Source of the DNA: Negativicutes bacterium
GTDB taxonomy: Bacteria; Bacillota_C; Negativicutes; Sporomusales_B; JARLHX01
Direction: 5' to 3'
NCBI GenBank assembly: GCA_031292015.1
Contig: JARLHY010000106.1
Span: 1-31,321, forward strand
Length of the DNA stretch: 31,321 nt
Each line of letters opens with the position of its first letter. Within the stretch, counting starts at the first letter, position 1. The translations under genes and the position numbers were made by a program. Under the pieces are notes generated by a model. It was not told where the DNA came from. It did no database searches and was given only the letters and a program-made list of their open reading frames with translations. Positions 1-7,122 of this stretch are shown here, in pieces.

Positions 1-2352
1 CTACGCGCAAGTCGCATGTTTGCCTGCAAGGCAACAGGCCAAAGTGCAAGGCCTGTGCGTATTTCCCTTTGTGCGGCGATATATTGAACTGGCAGACAGA
101 GAAAAGGCCCCGATCGCCCGAAAGGCCGCTTCATCCCCAAACCCGGCCACGCTGATACGGCGGACAAACTTGTCCTTTTCCTCGTTCAGCCTGGCCGCTA
201 TCGCCGCCAGACTCGCTTCGGCTGCGGCGTGTGCCGCCTTGCGCCCTTCGACTTGGCGGGCGCTTTTTTCCGACGCCTCGCGAGCCTGCTCGAAGGCGAA
301 TCGCAGTTGCTCACTGCGCAACGTGGCCTGCTCCAGCGCCTCGGCCAATCGTCCTGAGGCACGCAACACCTCAGGGATGGCTTTTTCCCGTAAGGCTGCC
401 ACCGCTTTGGCCTGCGCATACTCGGCTGCGCACCGTACGGCATCGCCCTCGACTACTGCCAGCTTGCCATCAAGTTCTTTCGCCGCAGCCGCCAATTGAT
501 CCATTTGCTGCTGGATGCCAGGCAGCTTGTCGGCCGCCTGTTCGGCCAGTGCCAAAGCTTGCCGCTCGTCGCTGGCTATCGCCTGGAGATCGGCCACTTC
601 GACTTTCGTTTTTTCGCCAAGCAGCTCACTCAGACTTTGCCCTTCCACCCGGCAACCTTCCAGTTCCACCGCCATATCTGCCGCCTGTTGGCGCACCATC
701 GTCAATTCGTCTTCGCGTTGTTTGAGCCGCTGCGCTTTACTATCCAGGTCAGCGCCGGAAACGCCCCCCACCGCACCATGACTAGGGGCGGGATGATGCT
801 CCGAACCGCATACCGGGCATGCCTGCCCCTCTTTCAATTCCCTGGCAAGCTCCACCGCCTGACCCTGCCGCCAGTCGGCTTGCGCCGCCTCAAGTTCCAG
901 TCGGGCTGCGGCCACCGCTTGCTCCGCCTTCGCCAATACTTCCTTGGCGTTTTTTTCTTTTCTGGCAACCGCAGCGTAGGCTGCCCGCAACTCGTCCAGT
1001 TTCTCCCGCTGCTCGACAATCTTCCGGGCCGCCTGCCAGGCCACCTGCCGGGCAGGCGCCTGTAGCGTCTCTTCCCGCAGTCTGTCTCGCTCCTGACGGG
1101 TCTCTTCTATTTGCTCAGCAGCCTTTTGCAGGCTACGTTTATGTTGCTCATAAGCCTCTTGCGCCGCGCGCGCTATCCCCTCAGTTTTAGTGCTCTCCGC
1201 CTGGGCGTCGGTCCACTGCCGCAATCCGGCCTGCATATCAGCCAACTGCCTCTGCGCCTCGACCGCTTCCTGCCGCTGCCCCTCTTTAGCCACTTCCTGC
1301 TGCAGGGCTTCTACCGCCAGCTGGGCCTCTTGCCCGGCTGCGGCAAGCTCGCTCCCTGCCTGCTGAAAATGAGCTGCCGCCAGTTGCCACTCGCTTTCCC
1401 GCTGTGCGAGCTGCTCGGCGAGATCGCCCAACGTCGCGGCCTTCCGGGCAGCAGCCAGCTCTTGCCGGTTGCTGTCAATCACCTGCGCAGCAGCAGCCAG
1501 TTCAGCCAATTGCTCTTTTGCCTGCCTCATATCCTCGAACTGGGACTTCAGTAGCCTGACGGCAGCCAGTTGGTCCTGGGCCGCCTGCAGGGCCACCTGG
1601 GCAGCAGCGGCTGCAGCCGTCAGGGTCTTGCCCTGCGCCTCGTCGTCCGCCAGCCGCCCGGCCAGTTCGGCGGCCGAAGCCACCCCAGCCTGCTCCAGTG
1701 TCCACTTCTTTTTATCTTCCAGTTCCCTTACCTGTTCAGCCAGTTCTTTGGCCTGTTGCTTGAAATAGTCCTCGATCCTCCGGTAGAGCTCGGTCTGGAA
1801 CAGGGTCGCCAAAATGGCTTCCCGGTCCTTGGAGTTGGCCAGCAGCAGCCGCCGAAACTCGCCCTGCGGCAGCATCACCACCTGGCGAAACTGCTCGTAT
1901 TTAAAACCCAGCAGTCCCTCCACCGCCTGGGTGACCTTCTCCCAGCGACTGGCAAGTACTGTCCCCTCTGCTCCATCGTCGCGCAGACCGGTTCGTTTCC
2001 ACAAGGTGGCGGACGACGGCATGGTGGTATTGCCTGAACCGCGTTTTTTCAGCACTTCCTGCTCTGGCGAGCGCTGGATACGATAGGCGTCACCGCCCAG
2101 AGAAAAATCGAAAATCACCTGAGTGGCGACAGTCGGATCGACATAATCGCTGCGCATCTGTTTGCCGTCACGAACATCGCCGCTGGTTTTGCCGAACAAG
2201 GCGAAGCACATGGCATCCAGAATCGAAGTTTTGCCTGACCCGGTCGGGCCGTGGATCAGAAAAAAGCTGGCAGTACCCAACCGGCCGAAATCGACCGCTT
2301 CACTCCCGGCGTAAGGCCCAAAGGCGGTCATAGTCAGCCTGAGCGGTCTCAT
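1..2352 (-). CDS. sbcC: SbcC, nuclease-complex ATPase subunit, C-terminally truncated
   Basis: SbcC is the SMC/Rad50-like ATPase that works with the SbcD nuclease on DNA ends and hairpins. The N-terminal ABC half is intact: Walker A GPTGSGKT at residues 35-42 and a Q-loop region (VVMLPQGEFRRLLL) near 160-172. Long Ala/Glu/Gln-rich coiled coils follow, broken by a zinc hook CPVCG near residue 512. The product is only 783 residues, whereas family members are usually about 1,000 or more. Family-like sequence stops near residue 745 (around base 118); the last 38 or so residues are Cys/Arg-rich and unlike SbcC. The C-terminal half with the LSGG signature and Walker B is absent in every frame of bases 1-118. 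The start overlaps the sbcD stop (ATGA), indicating translational coupling. The family is certain; the product as encoded is probably inactive. Confidence 0.9.
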   Translation of the reverse strand: MRPLRLTMTAFGPYAGSEAVDFGRLGTASFFLIHGPTGSGKTSILDAMCFALFGKTSGDVRDGKQMRSDYVDPTVATQVIFDFSLGGDAYRIQRSPEQEVLKKRGSGNTTMPSSATLWKRTGLRDDGAEGTVLASRWEKVTQAVEGLLGFKYEQFRQVVMLPQGEFRRLLLANSKDREAILATLFQTELYRRIEDYFKQQAKELAEQVRELEDKKKWTLEQAGVASAAELAGRLADDEAQGKTLTAAAAAAQVALQAAQDQLAAVRLLKSQFEDMRQAKEQLAELAAAAQVIDSNRQELAAARKAATLGDLAEQLAQRESEWQLAAAHFQQAGSELAAAGQEAQLAVEALQQEVAKEGQRQEAVEAQRQLADMQAGLRQWTDAQAESTKTEGIARAAQEAYEQHKRSLQKAAEQIEETRQERDRLREETLQAPARQVAWQAARKIVEQREKLDELRAAYAAVARKEKNAKEVLAKAEQAVAAARLELEAAQADWRQGQAVELARELKEGQACPVCGSEHHPAPSHGAVGGVSGADLDSKAQRLKQREDELTMVRQQAADMAVELEGCRVEGQSLSELLGEKTKVEVADLQAIASDERQALALAEQAADKLPGIQQQMDQLAAAAKELDGKLAVVEGDAVRCAAEYAQAKAVAALREKAIPEVLRASGRLAEALEQATLRSEQLRFAFEQAREASEKSARQVEGRKAAHAAAEASLAAIAARLNEEKDKFVRRISVAGFGDEAAFRAIGAFSLSASSIYRRTKGNTHRPCTLACCLAGKHATCA

Positions 2353-3500
2353 GCCCCCACCTCCCGTTCCCGGCGGCCAAAGCCATCCAGCAACCTGGTC
2401 ATTGTCGCCGTCTCGGCCTCATCCGGCGGCTGGCCGGTAACCTGGGCGAAAAAGCTGGTGAAAAGGTCGGCTTCGCTCTGGCGGCGGTGATCGCCGCGAT
2501 GGGCTTCGGTGCCTGCCGCAGCTGCCTGGAGTCGTTCCAGGTGCAGCACATTGGGGTAAGCCTGCCGCAGTTTTCCCATAGCGTCCAAAATGGCGCCGCG
2601 ATCCCGCAAGGTCACCATGACATAGTCCTCGTTATTGTCGTCCCGGCCGCCCGCGGTCAGGATCTCTTCCAAAAAACCTTCCAAACAGCGGACATCCCGC
2701 CGGGGACGAAGGGCCACCAGCTCCACCTGCGCATTACCGGTGGCATCCAGTTCCACCAGCGCTACCGACTTTTTATGTCTGGCCTCGGAGAAGGAGTACT
2801 TCAGCGGCGACCCGGCGTAGCGGATTTCAGAGCGCCCAACCTGCTGGCCCTGATGAAGATGTCCCAGGGCGACATAATGGAAGGAATCAAAAACCCCGGC
2901 ACTGACGGTAGCCAGGCTACCGATACTGAGAGGACGCTCCGACTCGCTGCCTGTCCCGCCGGCGACAAAAGCGTGAGCGATGCCCACCCGGCGCGCACCA
3001 GAAGGCACTGAGTCTTGAATGCGCTGGGCCAAGAGCGCCAGCGCCTGCTCGTGGCTGTGGACCTCCCCGTCAGCCAGCCGTTCGCGGACCACCGCTGGTT
3101 CGGCATAAGGAATCGGGCAAAAATAAACCGGCCCGTGGGCGTCAGACAGCACCACCGGCTGGGTGGCCGGCGACACCTGGCCGAAGACATAGAGATTCTG
3201 CCGGGCCAGCACCTTTTCGCCGAAGCCCAGCCGTTCAGGACTGTCATGGTTACCGGCGGTAACGATCACCGGCACGCGGCAATCCAGCAAAATCCGCGAC
3301 AATACGTCGTCCAACAGACTAACCGCCTCCGGCGGCGGCACGGCACGGTCATAGACATCGCCGGCCAGCACCACGGCGTCCGGTTTGACATCCCGCACCA
3401 AATCGACAAACTGTTCCAGGACATAAGCCTGGTCTTCAGTCAGATGAGTATTATGAAAAATTCTTCCCAGATGCCAGTCGGCGGTATGGAGAAATCGCAA
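2349..3500 (-). CDS. sbcD: SbcD, Mre11-type nuclease subunit
   Basis: This is the metallophosphoesterase nuclease of the SbcCD (Mre11/Rad50-like) complex. All family motifs are visible: DWHLG near the N terminus, GDVYDR, GNHDSPE and GHLHQG, which together bind the two-metal centre. An open frame extends to a TTG at 3536, but I chose the TTG at 3500. The protein then begins MRFLHTADWHLGR, the usual family start, and a GAGGGGGA ribosome binding site lies about 7 bases upstream. The longer start would overlap the upstream flavoprotein gene. The length is about 383 residues, normal for the family. The stop overlaps the sbcC start by four bases. Because the partner SbcC is truncated, the complex is unlikely to work unless another sbcC copy exists. 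Confidence 0.93.
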   Translation of the reverse strand: MRFLHTADWHLGRIFHNTHLTEDQAYVLEQFVDLVRDVKPDAVVLAGDVYDRAVPPPEAVSLLDDVLSRILLDCRVPVIVTAGNHDSPERLGFGEKVLARQNLYVFGQVSPATQPVVLSDAHGPVYFCPIPYAEPAVVRERLADGEVHSHEQALALLAQRIQDSVPSGARRVGIAHAFVAGGTGSESERPLSIGSLATVSAGVFDSFHYVALGHLHQGQQVGRSEIRYAGSPLKYSFSEARHKKSVALVELDATGNAQVELVALRPRRDVRCLEGFLEEILTAGGRDDNNEDYVMVTLRDRGAILDAMGKLRQAYPNVLHLERLQAAAAGTEAHRGDHRRQSEADLFTSFFAQVTGQPPDEAETATMTRLLDGFGRREREVGA

Positions 3501-3519
3501 ACCCGTCTCCCCCTCATCG

Positions 3520-4365
3520 TTATCGGTTGGGCTCAACCCACCAATCCATGTTGCTATAAGGCCGGCGAAGCTGGGCCAGTTCCTGACGGGTGGCGATAAA
3601 TTGCCGTTTGATGTCTTCTAGCAGCCTGCTGTGGTGATCCATTCCGGCTGGTGAAAATCGCAGATGGCCACCGGCCGCAAAATCAATGCCAAACCCACCG
3701 GCTGCTGATTTTAGCATCCCCTCAGTCCCGCACATCACGCAGCGCACCTTTCCGTCCGGCGCCAGCTGCAGCAGACTGCTGCCGCACCCCTGACAGCTGA
3801 TCACCCCAGGCGCCTCAATGTCAGCCTGTCCATCATCGACCAACCGACCGGCCAATTCCCGGGCAGCAGCCAGCACCTCCGGGCGGACCGCCTCGCCGGG
3901 GCTGGCCGCATTCACCAGCATATCACCCTGCACCTCGAGATGGAGAAACCGGGCAAAATTGTTCACTGCTTCCCGGGCATAACCCTCCCAGCCTGGCACG
4001 CCGTAAGTCACTGCTGTCACACATTTCTTGCCGGTATAGTCGGCGGCGTTGGCCAGCACCGAAATCAGCCGGTCGTTGATGGTTTTAATACTGGTATGCG
4101 GGCCGAGGAAATAACAAGCCGCCGCGATGATCACCGCGTCAGCCGTTTTGATTTTATCCAATAAAAAGGCCAGGTCATCTTTGACAATACACCCGGCCTC
4201 GGACGGCAGACAGGCATAACAAGCATTGCATTGCTTAATATCAAGGCTGGACAAGCGGATCATTTCTTTTTCCGTGTCAGCCGGCAATGCCGACAGCATC
4301 TCCTTGACCAAAATCTCTGAATTGCCGTTTTTCCGGGGCGATGCCACCAGACCAAGAACTTTCAT
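3520..4365 (-). CDS. Iron-sulfur flavoprotein with C-terminal zinc ribbon
   Basis: This is a flavodoxin-fold protein of the NADPH-dependent FMN reductase / iron-sulfur flavoprotein family, probably a cytosolic electron carrier or reductase. The N terminus has the FMN-phosphate loop (ASPRKNGNSE, residues 8-17). A compact cysteine cluster follows at C46, C49, C52 and C59 (CX2CX2CX6C), the spacing used for a 4Fe-4S cluster in iron-sulfur flavoproteins. Near residues 190-215 there are two further CXXC pairs (CQGC and CVMC), a zinc-ribbon or rubredoxin-like module not found in the minimal family. The second ATG (4365) was chosen because the AGGAGG site then lies 8 bases upstream; from the first ATG (4371) it would be only 2. 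It precedes sbcD by 19 bases on the same strand, so the three genes may be co-transcribed. The physiological partner is unknown. Confidence 0.85.
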   Translation of the reverse strand: MKVLGLVASPRKNGNSEILVKEMLSALPADTEKEMIRLSSLDIKQCNACYACLPSEAGCIVKDDLAFLLDKIKTADAVIIAAACYFLGPHTSIKTINDRLISVLANAADYTGKKCVTAVTYGVPGWEGYAREAVNNFARFLHLEVQGDMLVNAASPGEAVRPEVLAAARELAGRLVDDGQADIEAPGVISCQGCGSSLLQLAPDGKVRCVMCGTEGMLKSAAGGFGIDFAAGGHLRFSPAGMDHHSRLLEDIKRQFIATRQELAQLRRPYSNMDWWVEPNR

Positions 4366-4453
4366 CCCCATTGCCTCCTACACTTTCTTTTTTCTCTAAA
4401 TTTCGCCGCAGCCGGCCTGACTTCCTCTGTCTGCCCCCTGGCCAAATTCGGCG

Positions 4454-4482
4454 TTGTCAAGCCTTGGCGCCTATAGTACAAT
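4454..4482 (+). promoter_or_regulatory. Sigma-A-type promoter for the 4513 gene
   Basis: TTGTCA at 4454-4459 and TACAAT at 4477-4482 are separated by exactly 17 bases, close to the housekeeping consensus. The start codon of the small membrane protein gene lies 30 bases past the -10 box. Confidence 0.7.
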
Positions 4483-4512
4483 GAATATAATCTTACGATA
4501 AAGGGTGAAAAT

Positions 4513-4758
4513 ATGGAGCTTTTACCGTCTTCCGATTTTTGGTGGCGCTATTTCATCTATGGCGCACTATTTCATTTTGTCGCCATTACGCCCTTCTGCA
4601 AAACCGATCAGCAGGCCGGCCTCTTCCGTTTTGCCGGCACAGCCGTCGGTGTCCTGCCGGTACTCCTTCGCGAGGGACTCTTAAACGCCCTCCTCATGGC
4701 CGCCTTTCTCTATGGCTGGACGATGGCCCTGAAATTCGTCAAATCGATATTCAAATAA
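4513..4758 (+). CDS. Small membrane protein of unknown function
   Basis: This is an 81-residue hydrophobic protein I do not recognise. It has two likely membrane segments, roughly residues 10-28 (with WWRYFIYG and FHFVAI) and 38-72 (broken by an Arg-Glu pair), and a basic end (KFVKSIFK). The ATG follows a modest GGGTGA ribosome binding site. A good promoter lies directly upstream and a strong terminator 8 bases after the stop, so it is a self-contained monocistronic unit. That supports a real gene despite its size. No signal-peptidase site or catalytic motif is visible, so no function is proposed. Confidence 0.7.
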   Translation: MELLPSSDFWWRYFIYGALFHFVAITPFCKTDQQAGLFRFAGTAVGVLPVLLREGLLNALLMAAFLYGWTMALKFVKSIFK

Positions 4759-4765
4759 ATCTGCC

Positions 4766-4795
4766 AAAACCCCCGGGTCTCGCCGGGGGTTTTTA
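4766..4795 (+). terminator. Rho-independent terminator after the 4513 gene
   Basis: An 11-base stem (4766-4776 with 4783-4793, core CCCCCGG/CCGGGGG) has a 6-base loop and runs into a T tract. The A-rich 5' side could make it act in both directions. Confidence 0.88.
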
Positions 4796-4820
4796 TTTAT
4801 CGCTTTTGGGGGAAAATAAC

Positions 4821-4843
4821 GGTGGAGGTGATGATTCTCCACC
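4821..4843 (+). promoter_or_regulatory. Inverted repeat in the leader of the tiny-gene cluster
   Basis: GGTGGAG (4821-4827) pairs with CTCCACC (4837-4843) around a 9-base loop, 36 bases before the ATG at 4879. No T tract follows, so it is not a terminator. It could be a leader hairpin or a repressor site. The left arm itself resembles a ribosome binding site. Confidence 0.35.
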
Positions 4844-4878
4844 AGCCACGGCAAATAAACGCAGCAGGAGGTGTGGCC

Positions 4879-5007
4879 ATGGTTCAGCCCAAACAGCCCG
4901 CCAGTGCCAAACAGCCGCAGACTCCACCGGAGCGCGAGCCCAAGACACTGAACACTACGCCTTCGCTCAATCCGCACGTGGATTTTGTCAACCGAACGTT
5001 ACCCTAG
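4879..5007 (+). CDS. Tiny hydrophilic protein A (42 aa)
   Basis: This is a 42-residue, Pro/Lys/Gln-rich, probably disordered protein (MVQPKQPASAKQ...VDFVNRTLP) that I do not recognise. The evidence for a gene is an excellent AGGAGGTG ribosome binding site 5 bases before the ATG. It is also followed immediately by two more genes of the same style. The frame stays open upstream to GTG/ATG codons at 4822-4833, but the strong site points to 4879. The 12-base sequence AGCAGGAGGTGT precedes both this gene (4863-4874) and the next (5006-5017), where it overlaps this gene's TAG stop. In composition it resembles minor small acid-soluble spore proteins, but that is only an analogy. Confidence 0.62.
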   Translation: MVQPKQPASAKQPQTPPEREPKTLNTTPSLNPHVDFVNRTLP

Positions 5008-5021
5008 CAGGAGGTGTTTCT

Positions 5022-5198
5022 ATGGTCGATGTCCCGATTCCCGGCAGTGTCCGCCGTGACGACCGTCAGCCCAAACACGGACCCTGGGGTGGCAAAACCA
5101 TTGACGCTCTGTCCAATCCCCAGGGCAGCGCCCAGTTCCCCCCGGGCCAAAAGGTAGAAGCCATCCCCAAGCCCCATCCCGAAAAACCGGACAGGTGA
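5022..5198 (+). CDS. Tiny hydrophilic protein B (58 aa)
   Basis: This is a 58-residue protein rich in Pro, Gly, Lys and Arg (begins MVDVPIPGSVRRDD, ends PHPEKPDR), with no hydrophobic segment and no family I recognise. Its start follows the same AGCAGGAGGTGT leader as the preceding gene, 14 bases after that gene's stop. The next tiny gene starts 9 bases after its TGA, so all three are probably one transcript. Low complexity and high charge suggest a disordered binding or structural protein. The ribosome binding site and arrangement support translation; function is unknown. Confidence 0.65.
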   Translation: MVDVPIPGSVRRDDRQPKHGPWGGKTIDALSNPQGSAQFPPGQKVEAIPKPHPEKPDR

Positions 5199-5207
5199 GG
5201 TGAAAAG

Positions 5208-5324
5208 ATGAAGAATTCCGGCGAACAGCAAGACAAGGACAGCCAAGGTGCCGCCAAAGTATCCGGCATGGTAAAAAACAAGCAGACCACAATGACAGAA
5301 AAAGGCAAGCAGGGCGGGAAATAA
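5208..5324 (+). CDS. Tiny hydrophilic protein C (38 aa)
   Basis: This is a 38-residue Lys/Gln/Gly-rich protein (MKNSGEQQDKDSQG...GKQGGK) with no hydrophobic stretch, third in a row of tiny genes. A GGTGAGGTG ribosome binding site precedes the ATG and overlaps the end of the previous gene. A strong hairpin terminator starts right after the TAA, closing the unit. Its composition is like small spore-associated proteins, but no diagnostic motif is present. It is too short for homology calls by eye. Confidence 0.6.
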   Translation: MKNSGEQQDKDSQGAAKVSGMVKNKQTTMTEKGKQGGK

Positions 5325-5355
5325 AAAACGAAGGGATCATTCCCTTCGTTTTTCT
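5325..5355 (+). terminator. Bidirectional terminator between the tiny genes and metF
   Basis: A 12-base perfect stem (AAAACGAAGGGA, 5325-5336, with 5341-5352) has a 4-base loop. It is flanked by T on one side and A on the other, so it can serve the plus-strand tiny genes and the converging metF. Confidence 0.88.
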
Positions 5356-5364
5356 TATCAGTAT

Positions 5365-6231
5365 TTACCCTAATCCCAGGTTGTGCATAATGGTCCTGGT
5401 CTGCTGGGCTTTATTCATGGTATAGAGGTGGATGCCGTCGACCTTATTATCAAGTAAATCCCGCATCTGCCGGCAGGCATAGTCGAGACCTGCTTTCTCC
5501 ATCTCGGCGGGAAAACCGCCGTATTTTGTCATAATCCTGCTCAGTTCGTCGGGTATCGCGGCACCGCACAGACTGGTGATGCGTTTAATCTGGGCGGCGT
5601 TGAGCACCGGCATGATCCCGGCTGACATGGGGCAAGCAATGCCGCGGCTGGCCAGCTTGTCCCGGAAAGCGTAAAAATAGCGATTATCGAAAAACAGCTG
5701 AGTCACCAGCAGGTCTACCCCCTGGTCCACCTTCAGCTTGAGTTATTCGATGTCCTGCGCCAGATCCCGGCACTCCAGATGCCCTTCGGGGTAGGCAGCG
5801 GCAGCGATGCTGAAAAATTTACGCTGCCTGGCATGGGCAATCAAATCCTTGGCGTAGCTAAAGCCACCGGCTGGCGCTACGAAGGCCGTCTCCCCCGCCG
5901 GCGGGTCACCCCTGAGGGCCAGGATATTTTCAATCCCCAGCTCCTGCAGGCGGTCGAGAACGGCGTCGATAGTCTCTTTCGTCGCTCCCACGCAGGTCAG
6001 GTGGGCCACCGTCTCCAACCCGTAGTGATTTTTCACCTTGTCGACAATTTCAATCGAGCGGGACGAACTGCTGCCGCCGGCGCCGTAAGTAACACTGATA
6101 TAGGCCGGCTTCAGGCTGCGCAACTCCTCCACCGTCTTAAAAACAGTATCCAACGGGAGGTCGGGCTTCGGGGGAAATATTTCAAAAGAAACCACCGGCT
6201 TATCGCCGCCAAACATTGCAGAAATCTTCAT
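5365..6231 (-). pseudogene. metF: Methylenetetrahydrofolate reductase, interrupted by in-frame TAA
   Basis: MetF reduces 5,10-methylene-THF to 5-methyl-THF for methionine synthesis or, in acetogens, the methyl branch of the Wood-Ljungdahl pathway. The N-terminal part shows VVSFEIFPPKPD, SVTYGAGGSS, HLTCVGA and LALRGDPP. The C-terminal part shows LLVTQLFFDN and GIMPVLN. Both are in one frame, separated only by a TAA at 5743-5745 between DIE and LKLKVDQG, at about residue 163. The ATG at 6231 was chosen because an AGAGGT site sits 6 bases upstream and MKIS is a common family start; the frame also opens at a TTG (6252). A GTG 12 bases after the stop could allow reinitiation. Without the stop the product would be a normal length of about 288 residues. 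It may be a pseudogene, a recent mutation or a sequencing error. Confidence 0.85.
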
Positions 6232-6597
6232 CAGACGACCTCTTTCCGTCAAATTATCGCCAGTTATCCGTCGGGGATGTCCTCTTCCTTACAAGTCCTA
6301 TCAGTGGATGGCCAATCATGTTCCTGCTTACTCTCTGCGGACCATTGACAGCCAATAACAATCGCCATTCATCAAACAGAATTCTACTCTATTTTTCCCG
6401 CCGATTGACAATTATAAAGATTATAGCACAAGAATAAGAAAGATGGCTATACACCTGTCAGATATTTTAATGCTGCCGCCCTTGCTCTTGCCCCTTCCCG
6501 GCGGCAAAGCTATAGGGAGCAATCAGCAAAAAGACACTACCGACAAAATCATCGTTAGTGTCCTGATACTACTAATTAGAATAGATCTGGTTTTCAA
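6232..6597. other. Gene-free stretch between metF and the AT-rich orphan gene
   Basis: This 366-base stretch holds the minus-strand upstream region of metF and the terminator of the next gene (6528-6562). A minus-strand TATAAT lies at 6420-6425 but has no convincing -35 box. A 7-base inverted repeat (TGCCGCC 6473-6479, GGCGGCA 6500-6506) has a 20-base loop. I see no SAM riboswitch or T-box signature and no plausible coding frame. Confidence 0.5.
6528..6562 (-). terminator. Terminator of the 6598 gene
   Basis: Read on the minus strand, an 11-base stem with one mismatch (6552-6562 with 6533-6543) has an 8-base loop and is followed by five T. It lies 36 bases after the stop of the AT-rich orphan gene. 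Confidence 0.75.
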
Positions 6598-6864
6598 TTA
6601 CTGAAAGGTAAAATAAATATGATGGATAAAGCTGGGATGCGGCTTTAGAATTTTTTCCAGCTCGCTTGTCGTTATATTCTCGGTGCAATGGACTTCAATT
6701 AATCCCTTCATGATATGTGAGGTTTTGGAAGAACTGTGCTCCATTTTCAGGGGGATGATTTGATTAATTCTGGAGTCCTTGACCTTGTTTTTTATCCAGT
6801 CCCACAACTGAGTAGCTGCATTTTCATCTTCAATAAAAAACCTTGCTGGGAATATTTTTACCAA
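6598..6864 (-). CDS. AT-rich orphan protein of unknown function (88 aa)
   Basis: I do not recognise this 88-residue soluble protein. It is mixed charged/aromatic (LWDWIKNKV, SFIHHIYFTFQ at the C terminus), with no membrane segment. An open frame reaches 6999, but the TTG at 6864 has AGGAGG 8 bases upstream and begins MVKIFPARFFIEDE, so I prefer it. The region is visibly more AT-rich than its GC-rich neighbours, and the gene has its own terminator. On the minus strand, TATAAT at 6920-6925 with an upstream TG (extended -10) may be its promoter. These traits suggest recent acquisition, as for small immunity or defence genes, but nothing in the sequence proves that role. Confidence 0.6.
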   Translation of the reverse strand: MVKIFPARFFIEDENAATQLWDWIKNKVKDSRINQIIPLKMEHSSSKTSHIMKGLIEVHCTENITTSELEKILKPHPSFIHHIYFTFQ

Positions 6865-6919
6865 TATCGTCGCCTCCTCTACAAGATTTTTCTGGCCATC
6901 GCATTCATTGTAGTACTTT

Positions 6920-6928
6920 ATTATACCA
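6920..6928 (-). promoter_or_regulatory. Possible extended -10 promoter for the 6598 gene
   Basis: The minus strand reads TGGTATAAT here, a consensus extended -10 element, 55 bases before the TTG start at 6864. No clear -35 box is seen, which is tolerated in extended -10 promoters. Confidence 0.4.
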
Positions 6929-7122
6929 CAGATATCCCAGATTGCCGCTTGCATCCCAAAATAACTGTCTAATATTTCTCCAACATCCGACAAAAACAAG
7001 CAAACGATAAGCCAGAGACATCACGGAAACCCGGCTACATTGCTTCTTTATCCAATACATTTCGCAAATTAGAATAGTAAACCTCACCGGTAACGGGTAG
7101 ACTATAGCCGGAGGTGAGGATT

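Noticed and set aside
231..1554. Long open frames on the plus strand opposite sbcC
   Set aside because: They are Pro/Arg/Leu-rich shadows of the GC-rich coiled-coil gene, without ribosome binding sites or recognisable motifs.
4822..4878. Earlier start for tiny gene A
   Set aside because: The frame is open, but the strong AGGAGGTG site points to 4879 and the early part overlaps the leader hairpin.
5743..5745. Recoded stop (selenocysteine or pyrrolysine) in metF
   Set aside because: The codon is TAA, not TGA or TAG, and MetF has no catalytic Cys at this position.
6253..6527. SAM riboswitch or T-box in front of metF
   Set aside because: None of the conserved core sequences is present on the minus strand; only a weak inverted repeat and a -10-like box were seen.
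6865..6999. Longer version (133 aa) of the AT-rich orphan protein
   Set aside because: AGGAGG is placed correctly only for the TTG at 6864; the extension would contain the likely promoter.
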